Below are positions 1-9,894 of a stretch of 64,000 nt of DNA, piece by piece. The notes beneath the pieces are model-generated. The model was given only the letters and a program-made list of their open reading frames with translations, was not told where the DNA came from and ran no database searches. A program made the translations under genes and the position numbers. Numbering within the stretch: position 1 is the first letter of the stretch; each line of letters begins with the position of its first letter. The DNA is from Roseobacter sp. (GTDB lineage: Bacteria; Pseudomonadota; Alphaproteobacteria; Rhodobacterales; Rhodobacteraceae): the NCBI GenBank assembly GCA_015665415.1, contig JADFAE010000026.1, forward strand, positions 108,088-172,087. The letters are read 5' to 3'.

Positions 1-1
1 C

Positions 2-691
2 TCGGGCGTCTATTTCGGGGAGCCCCGTGGCATCTTCGAAGAAGGCAACGAGCGTGTGGGCATCAACACCCAGCGCTACACCGAATCCGAGATCGAGCGC
101 GCTGCGCGCTCCGCCTTTGAACTCGCCATGCGCCGCAACAAGAAGGTCTGCTCGATGGAGAAGGCCAACGTGATGGAAAGCGGCATCCTGTGGCGTGAAG
201 TTGCCACCCGTGTGGGCAAGGACTACCCCGAAGTTGAGCTGTCGCACATGTATGCCGACAACGGCGCCATGCAGCTGGTGCGCGCGCCCAAGCAGTTTGA
301 CGTCATCCTGACCGACAACCTCTTTGGCGACATCCTGTCGGATTGCGCGGCGATGCTCACCGGTTCGCTCGGCATGTTGCCGTCGGCCAGCCTGGGCGCG
401 CCAATGGAAAATGGTCGCCCCAAAGCGATGTACGAACCGGTCCACGGCTCCGCGCCAGACATCACCGGCCAGGGCAAGGCAAACCCGATCGCCTGTATCC
501 TCAGCTTTGCCATGGCGCTGCGCTACAGCTTTGACATGGGCGACGAAGCCGACCGTCTGGAAGCCGCCATCGAGAAGGTCCTTTCCGACGGCGCGCGCAC
601 TGCGGATCTGCTGGGCGAAGACGGCACCGACCCGATCTCCACCAGCGAGATGGGCGACGCCGTGGTTGCCGCACTGCAGGCCAGCCTCTGA
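2..691 (+). CDS. leuB: 3-isopropylmalate dehydrogenase, C-terminal part (5' end outside window)
   Basis: This is the C-terminal 229 codons of LeuB, the NAD-dependent oxidative decarboxylase of 3-isopropylmalate in leucine biosynthesis; the family is about 365-370 aa, so roughly the first third lies before the window. The reading frame is open from base 2. It shows the YFGEPRGI segment, the central KANVMESG stretch with its catalytic Lys, the Asp-rich region [13 protein letters not shown] that holds the metal and substrate Asp residues, and the C-terminal [13 protein letters not shown]-binding signature. A strong terminator follows 45 bases after the stop, so this is the end of its transcript. 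Confidence 0.97.
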   Translation, partial: SGVYFGEPRGIFEEGNERVGINTQRYTESEIERAARSAFELAMRRNKKVCSMEKANVMESGILWREVATRVGKDYPEVELSHMYADNGAMQLVRAPKQFDVILTDNLFGDILSDCAAMLTGSLGMLPSASLGAPMENGRPKAMYEPVHGSAPDITGQGKANPIACILSFAMALRYSFDMGDEADRLEAAIEKVLSDGARTADLLGEDGTDPISTSEMGDAVVAALQASL

Positions 692-735
692 GCACGCCCG
701 GTTGCACAGAAATGATTGCCCCTTGCGGGCAGACA

Positions 736-763
736 GGGAGGGCGCAAACGCCCTCCCTTTTTC
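736..763 (+). terminator. Rho-independent terminator after leuB
   Basis: A perfect 9-bp stem, GGGAGGGCG (736-744) and CGCCCTCCC (749-757), with a CAAA loop, is followed at once by TTTTT. This is a textbook intrinsic terminator 45 bases beyond the leuB stop. It also lies beyond the 3' end of the convergent oxidoreductase gene that stops at 841. Confidence 0.9.
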
Positions 764-840
764 ATAGGGGATGACCTGTCCCGATAGGGCGCTTCTGGCT
801 AGGCGCAGGTTGCTGCTTTGCTGCGCGTGCACACAGGGTT

Positions 841-2937
841 CTATTTGGCAGCGCTTGCGCGCACGGGCACCCCATTGAAGGCCGCATTGCCGCTGATCGG
901 GTCAATACGGCTGTCATCCGTCAGATCATTGATCGACACGGTCTGCACCTTGGTGGCCGCCGAAAGATTGCCCTGACGTTGCCCCCAGCCCTGCGGGATC
1001 GAGATTACCCCCAGTGCAATTTCATCGGTAATCTCGGCCGGCAGCGTCGCTGTTCCCACCGCACTTTCGACCAGAACCTCCTGCGCCTCCGCCAGCTCCA
1101 GCCGCGCCGCATCCTGCGGGTGCAGCTGCACCGTGCAGCGGTTGCGTCCCTTGACCAGCCTGACGCTGTTCTGGGTCCAGCTGTTGTGGCTGCGCACCTG
1201 GCGGCGGCCAATCATGACCATGGGGAACTCTTCGCAAACCGGTGGGTTAAAGGCCAACAGACGTTCCAGATCCGCCAGAAAGACCTCAGGCGCAAGGTTC
1301 AGTCGCCCATCCTGGGTTTCCAACCTCTCGACGATGTTTGACACCAGCGGGCCAAGGTCGATCGATCCCGAGGGCGCGTTCAGCAGGGCCTCTACCGAGA
1401 CCACATCACCATGGTAGCCCTGGGGCAGCATCATGCCCAGCACCTCGGTTGGCGAGGGGCCAATGCGGTTTGAGCCAGTGAGTTTGGCCGTAAGGCGTGC
1501 GATCACCTCCCACTCCTGCGGGTTGCCATTGGGCGGCGCAAAAATCGGCCCGGCAAAGGCGGCGGTGTTGCGCACCGCAAAGCTGTGAAACACCATGTCA
1601 TAGACCTCTTCTTCGAGGGCGACAGTTGCGGGCAGGATCAGATCGGCATGCCGGGTGGTGTCATTGATATGCAGATCAATCGACATCATGAAATCGAGCT
1701 GTTCAAGGGCGCGGCCGATGCGTTGCCCGTTGGGCGCTGTCAGCACCGGATTGCCCGCCACCGAGACCAGCGCCTTGATCTGCCCTGCACCAGGGGTCTC
1801 CATCTCTTCGGCCATGACCGAGACCGGGAATTCGCCATTGTACAGCGGCTGGTTCGAAACCCGCGAGCGTTTCTCTGGATAGCTGCGCGCCTTGCCCTTG
1901 CGGCTGGTCATGCCGACATAATCCAGCGCCGGGGTGGTGAACATCGCCCCACCTTCGCTGTCAAAATTGCCGGTGATGATGTTGAGCGCATTGCTGGCCC
2001 ATTGGCACAACGACCCAAAGCTTTGGGTCGAGGCCCCCATGCGGGCATAACAAACCGCAGATTTGGCAGTGGCAAAACTACGCGCCAGATCGCGAATGGT
2101 CTGACCCTTGATGCCGGTCATTTCAGCGGCCTTTTCGGCGGTGAAGGGCTGAACCGCTTCCTTCAGGGCGGCAACCCCATCGGTCACTGCAGCCAGCGCT
2201 CCAAGATCCTCCAGCCCTTGGGCAAAGATCTCGTGGATCAGCGCAAACAAGAGGAAGGCATCTGTCTCTGGCTGGATGAACAGATGCTCGCCTGCGCGTT
2301 CAGCCGTCTCGGTGCGGCGCGGATCAACCACCACAACCCGACCACCGCGTGCCTTGATCTCATCCATGCGTTTGCCAAAGCCCGGCGCGGTCATCATCGA
2401 CCCGTTGGAGACCACCGGATTGCCGCCCAGGATCAGCATCAGATCCGTGCGCGCCACATCCGGGACCGGGATCAACATCGGATGGCCGAGCATATGGATC
2501 GAGGCGACATGGTGCGGGATCTGATCCGCCGTCGCTGAGGAATATCGGTTTGTGGTGCCAAGCGCCTTGACCAGCCCCGGCAGGTTCAGAAGATTGCCGA
2601 ACTTATGGGCGTTGGGATTGCCGAGATAGACCCCAACCCCGTCCTTGCCATTGGCCTCTTGCACCGCCGTGAGGCGTTCGACGGCAAATTCATAGGCCTC
2701 GTCCCAGCTGATCGGCACAAATTCCCCATTCACCTTTTTCAGCGGTGTGGTGACCCGATCCGCATCGGTGCGAAAATCCTGCAAGGCAATGGCCTTGGGG
2801 CAGATATGCCCCCGCGACAGCGGATCAGCCGGATTGGCCTTGATCGAATGCACATCCGTGTCGTCATGAGTCACAACCAGCCCGCACATGGCCTCGCAGA
2901 TATTGCAGGTTCGGTACTGGGTTTTCAGGTTGCTCAT
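841..2937 (-). CDS. Molybdopterin (bis-MGD) oxidoreductase
   Basis: A 698-aa member of the DMSO-reductase superfamily. Cys residues near the N-terminus (C11-x2-C14-x3-C18-x27-C46) form the usual [4Fe-4S] site, followed by the molybdopterin oxidoreductase domain and a C-terminal dinucleotide-binding domain (about residues 575-690, 'SHNSWTQNS' region). No Tat signal is visible, so it is probably cytoplasmic. The start at 2937 is chosen over an in-frame ATG at 2961 because GGAGG lies 5 bases upstream. Substrate cannot be told from sequence: the superfamily includes formate, thiosulfate and aromatic-hydroxylating enzymes. It lies 181 bases downstream of the oligopeptide-type ABC operon on the same strand and may belong to the same pathway. 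Confidence 0.85.
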   Translation of the reverse strand: MSNLKTQYRTCNICEAMCGLVVTHDDTDVHSIKANPADPLSRGHICPKAIALQDFRTDADRVTTPLKKVNGEFVPISWDEAYEFAVERLTAVQEANGKDGVGVYLGNPNAHKFGNLLNLPGLVKALGTTNRYSSATADQIPHHVASIHMLGHPMLIPVPDVARTDLMLILGGNPVVSNGSMMTAPGFGKRMDEIKARGGRVVVVDPRRTETAERAGEHLFIQPETDAFLLFALIHEIFAQGLEDLGALAAVTDGVAALKEAVQPFTAEKAAEMTGIKGQTIRDLARSFATAKSAVCYARMGASTQSFGSLCQWASNALNIITGNFDSEGGAMFTTPALDYVGMTSRKGKARSYPEKRSRVSNQPLYNGEFPVSVMAEEMETPGAGQIKALVSVAGNPVLTAPNGQRIGRALEQLDFMMSIDLHINDTTRHADLILPATVALEEEVYDMVFHSFAVRNTAAFAGPIFAPPNGNPQEWEVIARLTAKLTGSNRIGPSPTEVLGMMLPQGYHGDVVSVEALLNAPSGSIDLGPLVSNIVERLETQDGRLNLAPEVFLADLERLLAFNPPVCEEFPMVMIGRRQVRSHNSWTQNSVRLVKGRNRCTVQLHPQDAARLELAEAQEVLVESAVGTATLPAEITDEIALGVISIPQGWGQRQGNLSAATKVQTVSINDLTDDSRIDPISGNAAFNGVPVRASAAK

Positions 2938-3118
2938 GGCTGCCTCCGGTTGATTTTGCATCTCTTCTGAAACACGAGCCTAGACCAGAGGTCGCGTCAT
3001 TTGCAGAGGCTTATCCCGGTGGTTTGGCGCTTGGACCAAACGTCACTTTGCCCCAAGAGGCGCTTTTTGGCAGCCGCCTCCCCACAGGAACTGCCTCCGT
3101 TTCCGTGATGAGCGGACC

Positions 3119-3925
3119 CTAGTCCAGCCATCCCGGCGACACTTCCGGCAAAGGAATCGCATCCAACAGATCACGGGTATATTGCGCCTGCGGGGCATCA
3201 AACAGCGCCTCTGTTGTCGCCAGCTCCACGATTTCACCGTGATGCAGAACCAGGGTGGTCTGGCATAACCTGCGGATCACCGACAGATCATGGCTGATAA
3301 ACCCCAGTGTCAGCCCCATGTCGCTGACCAGTCTCTCCAACAGGTTCAGCACCTGCGCCTGCGATGAAACGTCCAGCCCGGAGACCACTTCATCCGCCAG
3401 GATGAAGTCCGGCTCGGTGGCGATGGCGCGGGCGATACCGACGCGCTGGCGCTGGCCACCCGACAACTCATGCGGGTAGCGACTGCGAAACGCCAGCGGC
3501 AAGCCAACCTGCGACAAGGCAAGATCCACCCGTTCCCGGATCTGGTCAAACCCATGCAACCGCAGCGGCCCGGCAATGATCGCCGCCACAGTGTGACGGG
3601 GGTTGAGCGAAGACATCGGATCCTGAAATATCATCTGGATACGCTTGCGCAGGGGGCGCATGTCTGTCTCGCCCAGATGGGTGATATCCTGACCATCAAA
3701 GCGGATCTCGCCGGACGCCACCTCCAACAGGCGCACCATGGCGCGGCCCAAAGTCGACTTCCCGGAGCCCGAGCCGCCAACGATGCCAATCACATCGCCG
3801 CGCTGGATGTCAAAACTCACCCCCTTGAGCACTTCAATCCGAGGTGAGGCGCCAAACAGGGGCTTGTGAGCATGATCGGCAAAGGAGAGACGCAGATCGC
3901 GAATTTCAAAAAGTGGCTGGCTCAT
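3119..3925 (-). CDS. Oligopeptide/dipeptide-type ABC transporter ATPase (OppF/DppF-like)
   Basis: A 268-aa cytoplasmic ATPase. Walker A GGSGSGKST lies at about residues 50-58, the ABC signature LSGGQRQRVGIARA at about 150-165, and Walker B FILADEVVSGLD follows. This is the second ATPase of a five-component peptide-type importer. Its start overlaps the stop of the upstream ATPase gene by 4 bases (ATGA arrangement), so it is translationally coupled. The substrate is not given by the ATPase; the neighbours (two flavoproteins, a cyclase-family hydrolase, IorAB) suggest a catabolic substrate rather than nutrition with peptides in general. Confidence 0.93.
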   Translation of the reverse strand: MSQPLFEIRDLRLSFADHAHKPLFGASPRIEVLKGVSFDIQRGDVIGIVGGSGSGKSTLGRAMVRLLEVASGEIRFDGQDITHLGETDMRPLRKRIQMIFQDPMSSLNPRHTVAAIIAGPLRLHGFDQIRERVDLALSQVGLPLAFRSRYPHELSGGQRQRVGIARAIATEPDFILADEVVSGLDVSSQAQVLNLLERLVSDMGLTLGFISHDLSVIRRLCQTTLVLHHGEIVELATTEALFDAPQAQYTRDLLDAIPLPEVSPGWLD

Positions 3926-4785
3926 CCAGGCCTCCTGTGATCATGGGCCGCAATCTCGGCCTCAACACTGCGGGTCACCGCCTCTGGCACCGACATCAGG
4001 CTGCCGTCCGGGTCGGTGTATTTGGGTGTCGCCGCCAGCAAGGCTGCGGAATAGACATGGGCGGGCGACTGAAAGAACTCATCAACCGTGGTGTCCTCCA
4101 GCACCTTGCCGCCATAGAGAACCGTCATGGATTGGCACAGTTTTGAAACCACCCCAAGGTCATGGGTGACAAACAGCAAGGCCGTCCCATGGCGCTGCTG
4201 CATGTCGCGGATCAGACGCAGGATCTGTTTTTGCACGGTCACATCCAGCGCCGTTGTTGGCTCATCCGCCACAATCAGGCGCGGCTGGGCCGCAAAGGCC
4301 GAGGCGATCAGAATGCGCTGCCGCATCCCCCCCGACAGCTCATGCGGATAGGCGCGCATCACCCGTTCCGGAGCAGGAATATGCACCTCATCCAACAGCT
4401 CAATCACCCGTGCCTGCGCCTGCTTGCGACGCCACCCCAGAATATCAACCAGGCGATTGGTGATCTGCGGCCCCACCCGGCGGGCCGGGTTCAATGCGGT
4501 CAGCGGATCCTGTGGGATCAATGCCGCCTTGGCGCCAATCAGATGGCGGCGCTCCCTGGCCGCCATGGCCAAGAGATTTTCCCCATCCAAATGTATGCTG
4601 CCACCGGTGATGCGGATGGCCTCTGGCAGCGTGCCCAGGATTGCCTTGCCGATCATGCTTTTACCCGCGCCGCTTTCGCCCACCAGGGCGCGGACTTCGC
4701 CGACTTCGACTTGCAGCGAGACATCGCGCAGGATCGGCAAGGCACCAACTTGCGCACTCAGCCCCTCCAGTTTCAAAAAGCTCAT
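3922..4785 (-). CDS. Oligopeptide/dipeptide-type ABC transporter ATPase (OppD/DppD-like)
   Basis: A 287-aa ATPase with Walker A GESGAGKSM, signature LSGGMRQRILIASA and Walker B LIVADEPTTALD. It is the partner of the following ATPase gene; the two are expected to form the heterodimer that drives the two permeases. It overlaps the OppC-like permease gene upstream and the OppF-like gene downstream by 4 bases each, so all are one operon. Confidence 0.93.
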   Translation of the reverse strand: MSFLKLEGLSAQVGALPILRDVSLQVEVGEVRALVGESGAGKSMIGKAILGTLPEAIRITGGSIHLDGENLLAMAARERRHLIGAKAALIPQDPLTALNPARRVGPQITNRLVDILGWRRKQAQARVIELLDEVHIPAPERVMRAYPHELSGGMRQRILIASAFAAQPRLIVADEPTTALDVTVQKQILRLIRDMQQRHGTALLFVTHDLGVVSKLCQSMTVLYGGKVLEDTTVDEFFQSPAHVYSAALLAATPKYTDPDGSLMSVPEAVTRSVEAEIAAHDHRRPG

Positions 4786-5633
4786 CGTAGCACCGGGTCA
4801 AAGTGGTCCTTCAACCCTTCGCCAAGTTGGCTAAAGCTGAGGACAGTTAAAAAGAGGGTGATCAACGGAAACACCAGCACCCACCAGGATTGATGGATCG
4901 AGGCCCGCCCCTCGGCGATCATGCTGCCCCAGGTGGGATCATCGGTGGAGATCGACAGGTTCACAAAGCTGAGGATGGCCTCAACGATGACCGCAATCCC
5001 CATCTCGAGGGTCAACAGGACAACAATCGTCGGCAGCACGTTGGGTAGGATCTCGACTACCATGATGCCAAAGCGTTTGCGCCCGGCAACCTTGGCCGAG
5101 GCGACATAATCCATCGCGCTCTGGCTCATCGCTTCGGCGCGGATCACCCGGGCAAAACGGGTCCAGTCAATCACCACGATGGCGACAATAATCGAGGTCA
5201 GCCCCGTGCCCATCACCGCGATCAGCAGGATGGCAAACAGCACCGGCGGAAAGGCCATCCAGATCTCGATAAAGCGCGAGATCAACAGATCGGCCCAGCC
5301 ACGATAGTAGCCCGCAACCAGACCCAACCCGGCCCCCAGTATGCAGGTGCAACTGCCGGCAATCAGCGCCACCACCAAAGCGATGCGCGCACCATAGAGC
5401 GTGCGGCTCAGCACATCGCGCCCCAGTGAATCCGACCCCAGCGGATAGGCCGGATCTGCCCCGGCCTGCCACAGCGGCGGCAGGCGGGAGGCAAACAGAT
5501 CCTGCGCCAGCGGGTCCTGCGGCGCCAGCAGTGGCGCGGCGAGGGCCGCAATCACCAAGAGCAGCAACCAACTGCCCGAAAGCCAGAGCCGGGAATTTAT
5601 CTGCCGTTTTGCGGCAGCGCGCCCATCAGCCAT
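4782..5633 (-). CDS. ABC transporter permease (OppC/DppC-like)
   Basis: A 283-aa inner-membrane permease with an N-terminal transmembrane segment (about residues 20-40), the periplasmic loop with 'HPLGSDSLGRDVLSR'-type text (here YPLGSDSLGRD) typical of OppC/DppC, and a BPD_transp_1 core with four to five further membrane spans. It overlaps the OppB-like gene by 8 bases and the OppD-like ATPase gene by 4 bases. Confidence 0.93.
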   Translation of the reverse strand: MADGRAAAKRQINSRLWLSGSWLLLLVIAALAAPLLAPQDPLAQDLFASRLPPLWQAGADPAYPLGSDSLGRDVLSRTLYGARIALVVALIAGSCTCILGAGLGLVAGYYRGWADLLISRFIEIWMAFPPVLFAILLIAVMGTGLTSIIVAIVVIDWTRFARVIRAEAMSQSAMDYVASAKVAGRKRFGIMVVEILPNVLPTIVVLLTLEMGIAVIVEAILSFVNLSISTDDPTWGSMIAEGRASIHQSWWVLVFPLITLFLTVLSFSQLGEGLKDHFDPVLR

Positions 5634-6636
5634 GTCGCAACCTCGGGTTCAGCAATGCATAGGTCAGATCGACCAGCAGATTGACGGAGGTGAAGATCAC
5701 CGCAAACAGGATCACGATGCCCTGGATCAAAGGCAAATCGCGGTTGATCACCGCATCAATCGCCATATTGCCCAACCCCTCGTAGGAAAACAGCCGCTCG
5801 ATGATCACGGTGCCACCAATCAAAAAGGTGAACTGCACGCCAACCAGTGTCAGGGTTGGCAGGATCGCATTTGGCAGCGCTTCGCGCAGGATCACATGGG
5901 TTTCGCTATAGCCCTTGGTGCGGGCCAGGGTGACATAGTCCAAATGCATGGTTTCCTTCAAAGATTGCTTCAATAGCTGGGCGATAATCGCGGCCAGCGG
6001 AATGGCCAGCGCCAGGGCGGGCATAAACATATGGCTGACCAGATCGAGCCAGATATCAAACCGCAGCCGCAGCAGGCTTTCGAACAGGTAGAAATTGGTG
6101 ACAAAGGGCAGATCCAGCGCCGGTGAGACCCGGCCCGAGATATGGAACACCGGCCAGAGCACGCCAAACAACAGAATGAACAACAACCCCCAAAGGAAAT
6201 CCGGCACCGACAGCGAGATCCCATTGGTGACGTCAATCACGGCCTCGGTCTTGCCCCCGCGCTGACGCGTCCCGGCCAGCGCCAAAGCACCGCCAAGAGC
6301 GACTGCCATGACCAGCGCCATGATTGACAGCTCCAATGTGGCCGGCAGCCGCCCCAGCACCAGCGACATCACCGGTTGGCGGGTGGTGATCGAGGTGCCA
6401 AAATCTCCAGCCAGGATGCCTTTGCCCCAGATCAGGAATTGTTCGGGGAGGGTTTTGTCAAACCCGTACAGCGCCTTGAGCCGGGCAATATCCTCTTCTC
6501 CCGCTCCGGGCGGCAGCATCATGGCAATGGGGTTTCCCGGCACGATGCGGATCACAAAAAAGACGATCACCGCAACACCGATCAGGGTGATCAGCATCGA
6601 GACCAGACGTTTCAGAAATGTGCGTATCAGGGTCAT
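5626..6636 (-). CDS. ABC transporter permease (OppB/DppB-like)
   Basis: A 336-aa inner-membrane permease. Its N-terminal helix 'LITLIGVAVIVFFVIRIVPGNP' region and the following GFDKTLPEQF segment are diagnostic of the OppB/DppB/GsiC family; the permease core fills the rest. It pairs with the OppC-like gene, whose start lies inside its last codons. It lies 43 bases downstream of the binding-protein gene. Confidence 0.93.
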   Translation of the reverse strand: MTLIRTFLKRLVSMLITLIGVAVIVFFVIRIVPGNPIAMMLPPGAGEEDIARLKALYGFDKTLPEQFLIWGKGILAGDFGTSITTRQPVMSLVLGRLPATLELSIMALVMAVALGGALALAGTRQRGGKTEAVIDVTNGISLSVPDFLWGLLFILLFGVLWPVFHISGRVSPALDLPFVTNFYLFESLLRLRFDIWLDLVSHMFMPALALAIPLAAIIAQLLKQSLKETMHLDYVTLARTKGYSETHVILREALPNAILPTLTLVGVQFTFLIGGTVIIERLFSYEGLGNMAIDAVINRDLPLIQGIVILFAVIFTSVNLLVDLTYALLNPRLRHG

Positions 6637-6679
6637 GGTTTTTGGTGCCGGAGAGGTCAGACCTCCCCGGCATCTGTCC

Positions 6680-8206
6680 TTATGATCTGGTCATGAGATG
6701 GGGCAACAAGGCCCCCGAGGCATGGGGCACCACCTTGACGCCAGGGGCGTGCAGGATGGGCTGAACATATTGAAACAGCGGCAGGACCAGCGCGTCGTCG
6801 GCGATCTTGCGATCCACCGCTTTCCAGCCGTCAATGCGCTTGGCCTCATCCGCCTCTCCCCAAAGCGGCGCGATCATGCCCACCAGATCCTCTCCATCCC
6901 AGACCGAATGCGGCGAGGGCCCAAACATCGCAAAGCCGGTAGAGGTGGTCGGATCCCCAATCGAGTTGCCCCAGTTGTAAAAGGCCGCCGGTGCCAGCGT
7001 ATCGGTCGCCCGCAGCTCATAGTGCTTTGCGATCTCATAGACCTCGATTTCAGCCTCGATGCCGACCTTGCGCCACAGACCCACGATGGCCTGAATGACC
7101 TCGTAATCCTTGGGCTTGAAGCCACGGGTGGTCTGAATGGTAAAGCGCACCGGATTGTCGATGGAATAGCCCGAAGCGGCCAGCAGCTCTTTGGCGCCTT
7201 CGGGGTCATAGGGGGTGGAGATCGACGCATCATAGGCCGAATACTCCGGCGTCTGCAGCGTGTCGATCGGCACACCGTAGCCTGACAACAACCGTTCAAC
7301 GATGGCCTGTTTGTTCACCGCCTTGACGGCGGCGCGGCGCACATTGGGATCTTTCATCACATCAATGTCGTTGAAAAAGATCATCCCGATATCTGAAATC
7401 GGCTGGGCCACCCCCATCAGATTGCCTGCCCGCAGCCGGTCGAATTCTTCCGATGGCATCTCGAGCGTCACATGGGCGTTGCCCGATTCCACCTCAGCCA
7501 CGCGGGCCGCAGAATCGGTGACAAACTTGATGGTGACCGTTTTGAATTCCGGCGCATCCCCCCAATAGCCATCATAGGCCTTGAGCCGGATAAAGGCGTT
7601 GCGCTCATATTTTTCGACCATATAGGGCCCAGAGCCCATGGGGGCCGCCTCAAACCCGTCCTGACCGTTGGCCTCGATATAGGCCTTGGGCAAGACATAG
7701 CCGGTGAGGAAGGACATCCATTTGAAAATGGTCGGCTCAAACCGAAGCACATCGCCGGTGATCTGATTGCCACTGATTTCGAAATTACCGATGGTCGACC
7801 AGATGAACTGAATCGGATTGCCGCCATCCGGATCTGCCGCACGCTCCAGGCTCCAGACCACGTCTTCGGCGGTCAACGGCGTGCCATCGTGCCAGGTGAC
7901 ACCTTCGCGCACGGTCATCTCCACCTTGGTCTTGTCGGCGTTCCAGCCCCATTTGGTGAGAATGCCCGGGGTCTGGCTCAGGTCGGTGTCCTGCGCGATG
8001 AACATATCAAAGACCGACTGGTAGATGCCTTGGATCGTCGGGTTCACCGCCGAGGTCCCCACCGTCGGATTCCAGCTGGGCAGGTTGACGTTATTGGCAA
8101 TCACCAGATCCTTGATCTCTTGCGCCAGCGCCGGCAGGCCTGTCGCCGCCAGGGTAATCGTTGCCGCGCTCAGCTTAAGCAACCCTCGTCTTGAAAAATC
8201 CGTCAC
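6680..8206 (-). CDS. ABC transporter substrate-binding protein, family 5 (Tat-exported)
   Basis: A 508-aa periplasmic solute-binding protein (SBP_bac_5). The N-terminus carries a twin-arginine motif SRRGLLKL (residues 5-12), a hydrophobic stretch and an ALAQ cleavage site, so it is likely exported folded by Tat. The body shows the family-5 features 'VREGVTWHDGTPLTAEDVVWSLE' region (about 100-125) and 'AAPMGSGPYMVEKY'. It lies 15 bases downstream of the flavoprotein gene and precedes the permeases, so the flavoprotein and the whole importer look like one transcript. Confidence 0.93.
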   Translation of the reverse strand: MTDFSRRGLLKLSAATITLAATGLPALAQEIKDLVIANNVNLPSWNPTVGTSAVNPTIQGIYQSVFDMFIAQDTDLSQTPGILTKWGWNADKTKVEMTVREGVTWHDGTPLTAEDVVWSLERAADPDGGNPIQFIWSTIGNFEISGNQITGDVLRFEPTIFKWMSFLTGYVLPKAYIEANGQDGFEAAPMGSGPYMVEKYERNAFIRLKAYDGYWGDAPEFKTVTIKFVTDSAARVAEVESGNAHVTLEMPSEEFDRLRAGNLMGVAQPISDIGMIFFNDIDVMKDPNVRRAAVKAVNKQAIVERLLSGYGVPIDTLQTPEYSAYDASISTPYDPEGAKELLAASGYSIDNPVRFTIQTTRGFKPKDYEVIQAIVGLWRKVGIEAEIEVYEIAKHYELRATDTLAPAAFYNWGNSIGDPTTSTGFAMFGPSPHSVWDGEDLVGMIAPLWGEADEAKRIDGWKAVDRKIADDALVLPLFQYVQPILHAPGVKVVPHASGALLPHLMTRS

Positions 8207-8221
8207 AGTCTTTCCTCCCGT

Positions 8222-9787
8222 TTATGATGTCAGTTTTTTGCCCAGCAGATATCCCGGTCCCGCCCCGGTTCCGGCCCCGGGCCAGACAGCCGCGCCAGTG
8301 TGGTAAAGTCCTTTGATCGGGGTTGAGCCATCGCTGCGCCCACGCATCGGGCGATAAACAAAATGTTGCGACAGATGATGGCTGCCGCAGATCTGATCCC
8401 CGCCCACCAGATTGGGATTGTCCGCCTCCAACTGGGCAGGGGTCACAATCCGCTGGGCAATGATCTGGGCGCGCAGGCCCGGCGCGTAGGATTCAACGAT
8501 ATCCAATGCACGATCTGTCATCGGCTGCGCCGCCGCCGGCCAGTCGCGCGCCAAAATGGTCCCGCCTGCATCGCCTTTGATCTGGGCCGGGACCATGCGG
8601 ACCTGCAGCCACAGGGTATGTTTGCCCGCCGGCGCACGACTGGGATCCAGGACCGTGGGCTGACCCACAACAATCACCGGCGCATCCGGCAACAGACCAC
8701 CAAGGGCCTGCTGATAGGTCTGCGCCATCTGGTCCATGTCGGGTGCCAGATGCACATAGGCATAGTCGCGCAATTTGTCCGAGGCCGACCAGTTCGGCAG
8801 ATCCTCCACCGCCAAGTGAATCATCATCGTTCCCGGCGCGTGACGAAAGCTCCGCAGCGCCTGGTCATAGCTGGGCTCAACCGCACCAATCATCTGGTGC
8901 AGGTTTCCGGGTGCTACATTGGCGATCACTGCCTGCGCAGCCAGATGTTCGGTGCCATCCGCCAGCCTGACGCCAACCGCCTTGCCCTCTCTGATCAGGA
9001 CCCGCTCGACCTCGGCATTGCAGGTCACGGTGCCACCCTTGGCCGTAATGCAGGACAGCATGGCCTGGGTCACCGCCCCGGCCCCGCCCTTGCCGATCAC
9101 CAGGCCAAACGCCTGATTGGCCATCGCCTCGAGATAGGGGAACAACGCGCCCCCAGCGATATCGGGTGCAAAATCCAGATGCATCCCCCAAGCCGCCAAG
9201 GTGGATTTCACATGCGCAGAGGTAAAGGTCTGATCCAACCAGGCCCGCGGCGAGGCCGCGAGGAATTGCCCAAGGTCCAAAGCCCCCGACAGTTTCTTGC
9301 GGCGCAGCAGATGCCAGAAATTTTTGGCCACGGCACGGAATTCAAAGGAAGAGCCCAGAATGGCAAAGATATGCTCTGCCTGCTCCGGGAATTGGGCGGA
9401 TAAGTCGCGCCAGGTTTGCGAATCACTATTTGCAAATGCATGTATCATTCGCGCATTCGCTTCGGCATCGGTGCCAATGCCCAGCCACTGGCCATCAGGA
9501 AAGGCGCTGGCAAAGCAATTCTGCGCCGGTGTAAACTCCAGCCCCGCCTCCGTCAGTTCCGCTCCAAACTCCTGAAAAAAGGGCGACCCAGCCAGTAAAG
9601 ACAGGTTCATTGCAGCCCAATCATGGGTGAAACCCGGCTCTGTATAGCTGCCGGACTTGACCGCACCACCGGGCTCGGACGCCTGCTCAAAGATCGCAAC
9701 CCGCATCCCTTTGCGCTGCAAAACCATAGCGCTGGCCAGGCTGTTCAGCCCTGATCCTATGATCACAACATCGGCGTTTCGGCACAT
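8222..9787 (-). CDS. Phytoene-dehydrogenase-like FAD oxidoreductase
   Basis: A 521-aa protein with an N-terminal Rossmann FAD-binding motif (DVVIIGSGLNSL, then the acidic strand end FEQASEPGGA, residues 7-42) and the C-terminal FAD signature YHTGAAVWPGAGTGAGPG. This is the CrtI/NAD(P)-binding amine-oxidase-like superfamily. No carotenoid genes are nearby, so a carotenoid role is not supported. A close relative is encoded divergently at 10691. An AGGGAG-type ribosome site precedes the ATG. It is the first gene of the minus-strand operon with the peptide-type importer, 107 bases from the divergent cyclase gene, so both promoters lie in that gap. Confidence 0.85.
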   Translation of the reverse strand: MCRNADVVIIGSGLNSLASAMVLQRKGMRVAIFEQASEPGGAVKSGSYTEPGFTHDWAAMNLSLLAGSPFFQEFGAELTEAGLEFTPAQNCFASAFPDGQWLGIGTDAEANARMIHAFANSDSQTWRDLSAQFPEQAEHIFAILGSSFEFRAVAKNFWHLLRRKKLSGALDLGQFLAASPRAWLDQTFTSAHVKSTLAAWGMHLDFAPDIAGGALFPYLEAMANQAFGLVIGKGGAGAVTQAMLSCITAKGGTVTCNAEVERVLIREGKAVGVRLADGTEHLAAQAVIANVAPGNLHQMIGAVEPSYDQALRSFRHAPGTMMIHLAVEDLPNWSASDKLRDYAYVHLAPDMDQMAQTYQQALGGLLPDAPVIVVGQPTVLDPSRAPAGKHTLWLQVRMVPAQIKGDAGGTILARDWPAAAQPMTDRALDIVESYAPGLRAQIIAQRIVTPAQLEADNPNLVGGDQICGSHHLSQHFVYRPMRGRSDGSTPIKGLYHTGAAVWPGAGTGAGPGYLLGKKLTS

Positions 9788-9816
9788 TATTTTGTCTCCC
9801 TCGGCTATATTGTTTG

Positions 9817-9834
9817 CAAATGGAAATATATTTG
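9817..9834. promoter_or_regulatory. Imperfect dyad in divergent promoter region, candidate MarR operator
   Basis: An 18-base AT-rich imperfect palindrome with half-sites CAAAT (9817-9821) and ATTTG (9830-9834) lies in the 107-base gap between the two divergent operons. MarR regulators commonly bind dyads of this size, and a marR gene is the third gene of the plus-strand operon. Assignment is by position only. Confidence 0.4.
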
Positions 9835-9894
9835 TCTAGCAATGATTCATAAATATGCACCCGAAAACGGGGCAATCATTTCAGGGAGAACGCC

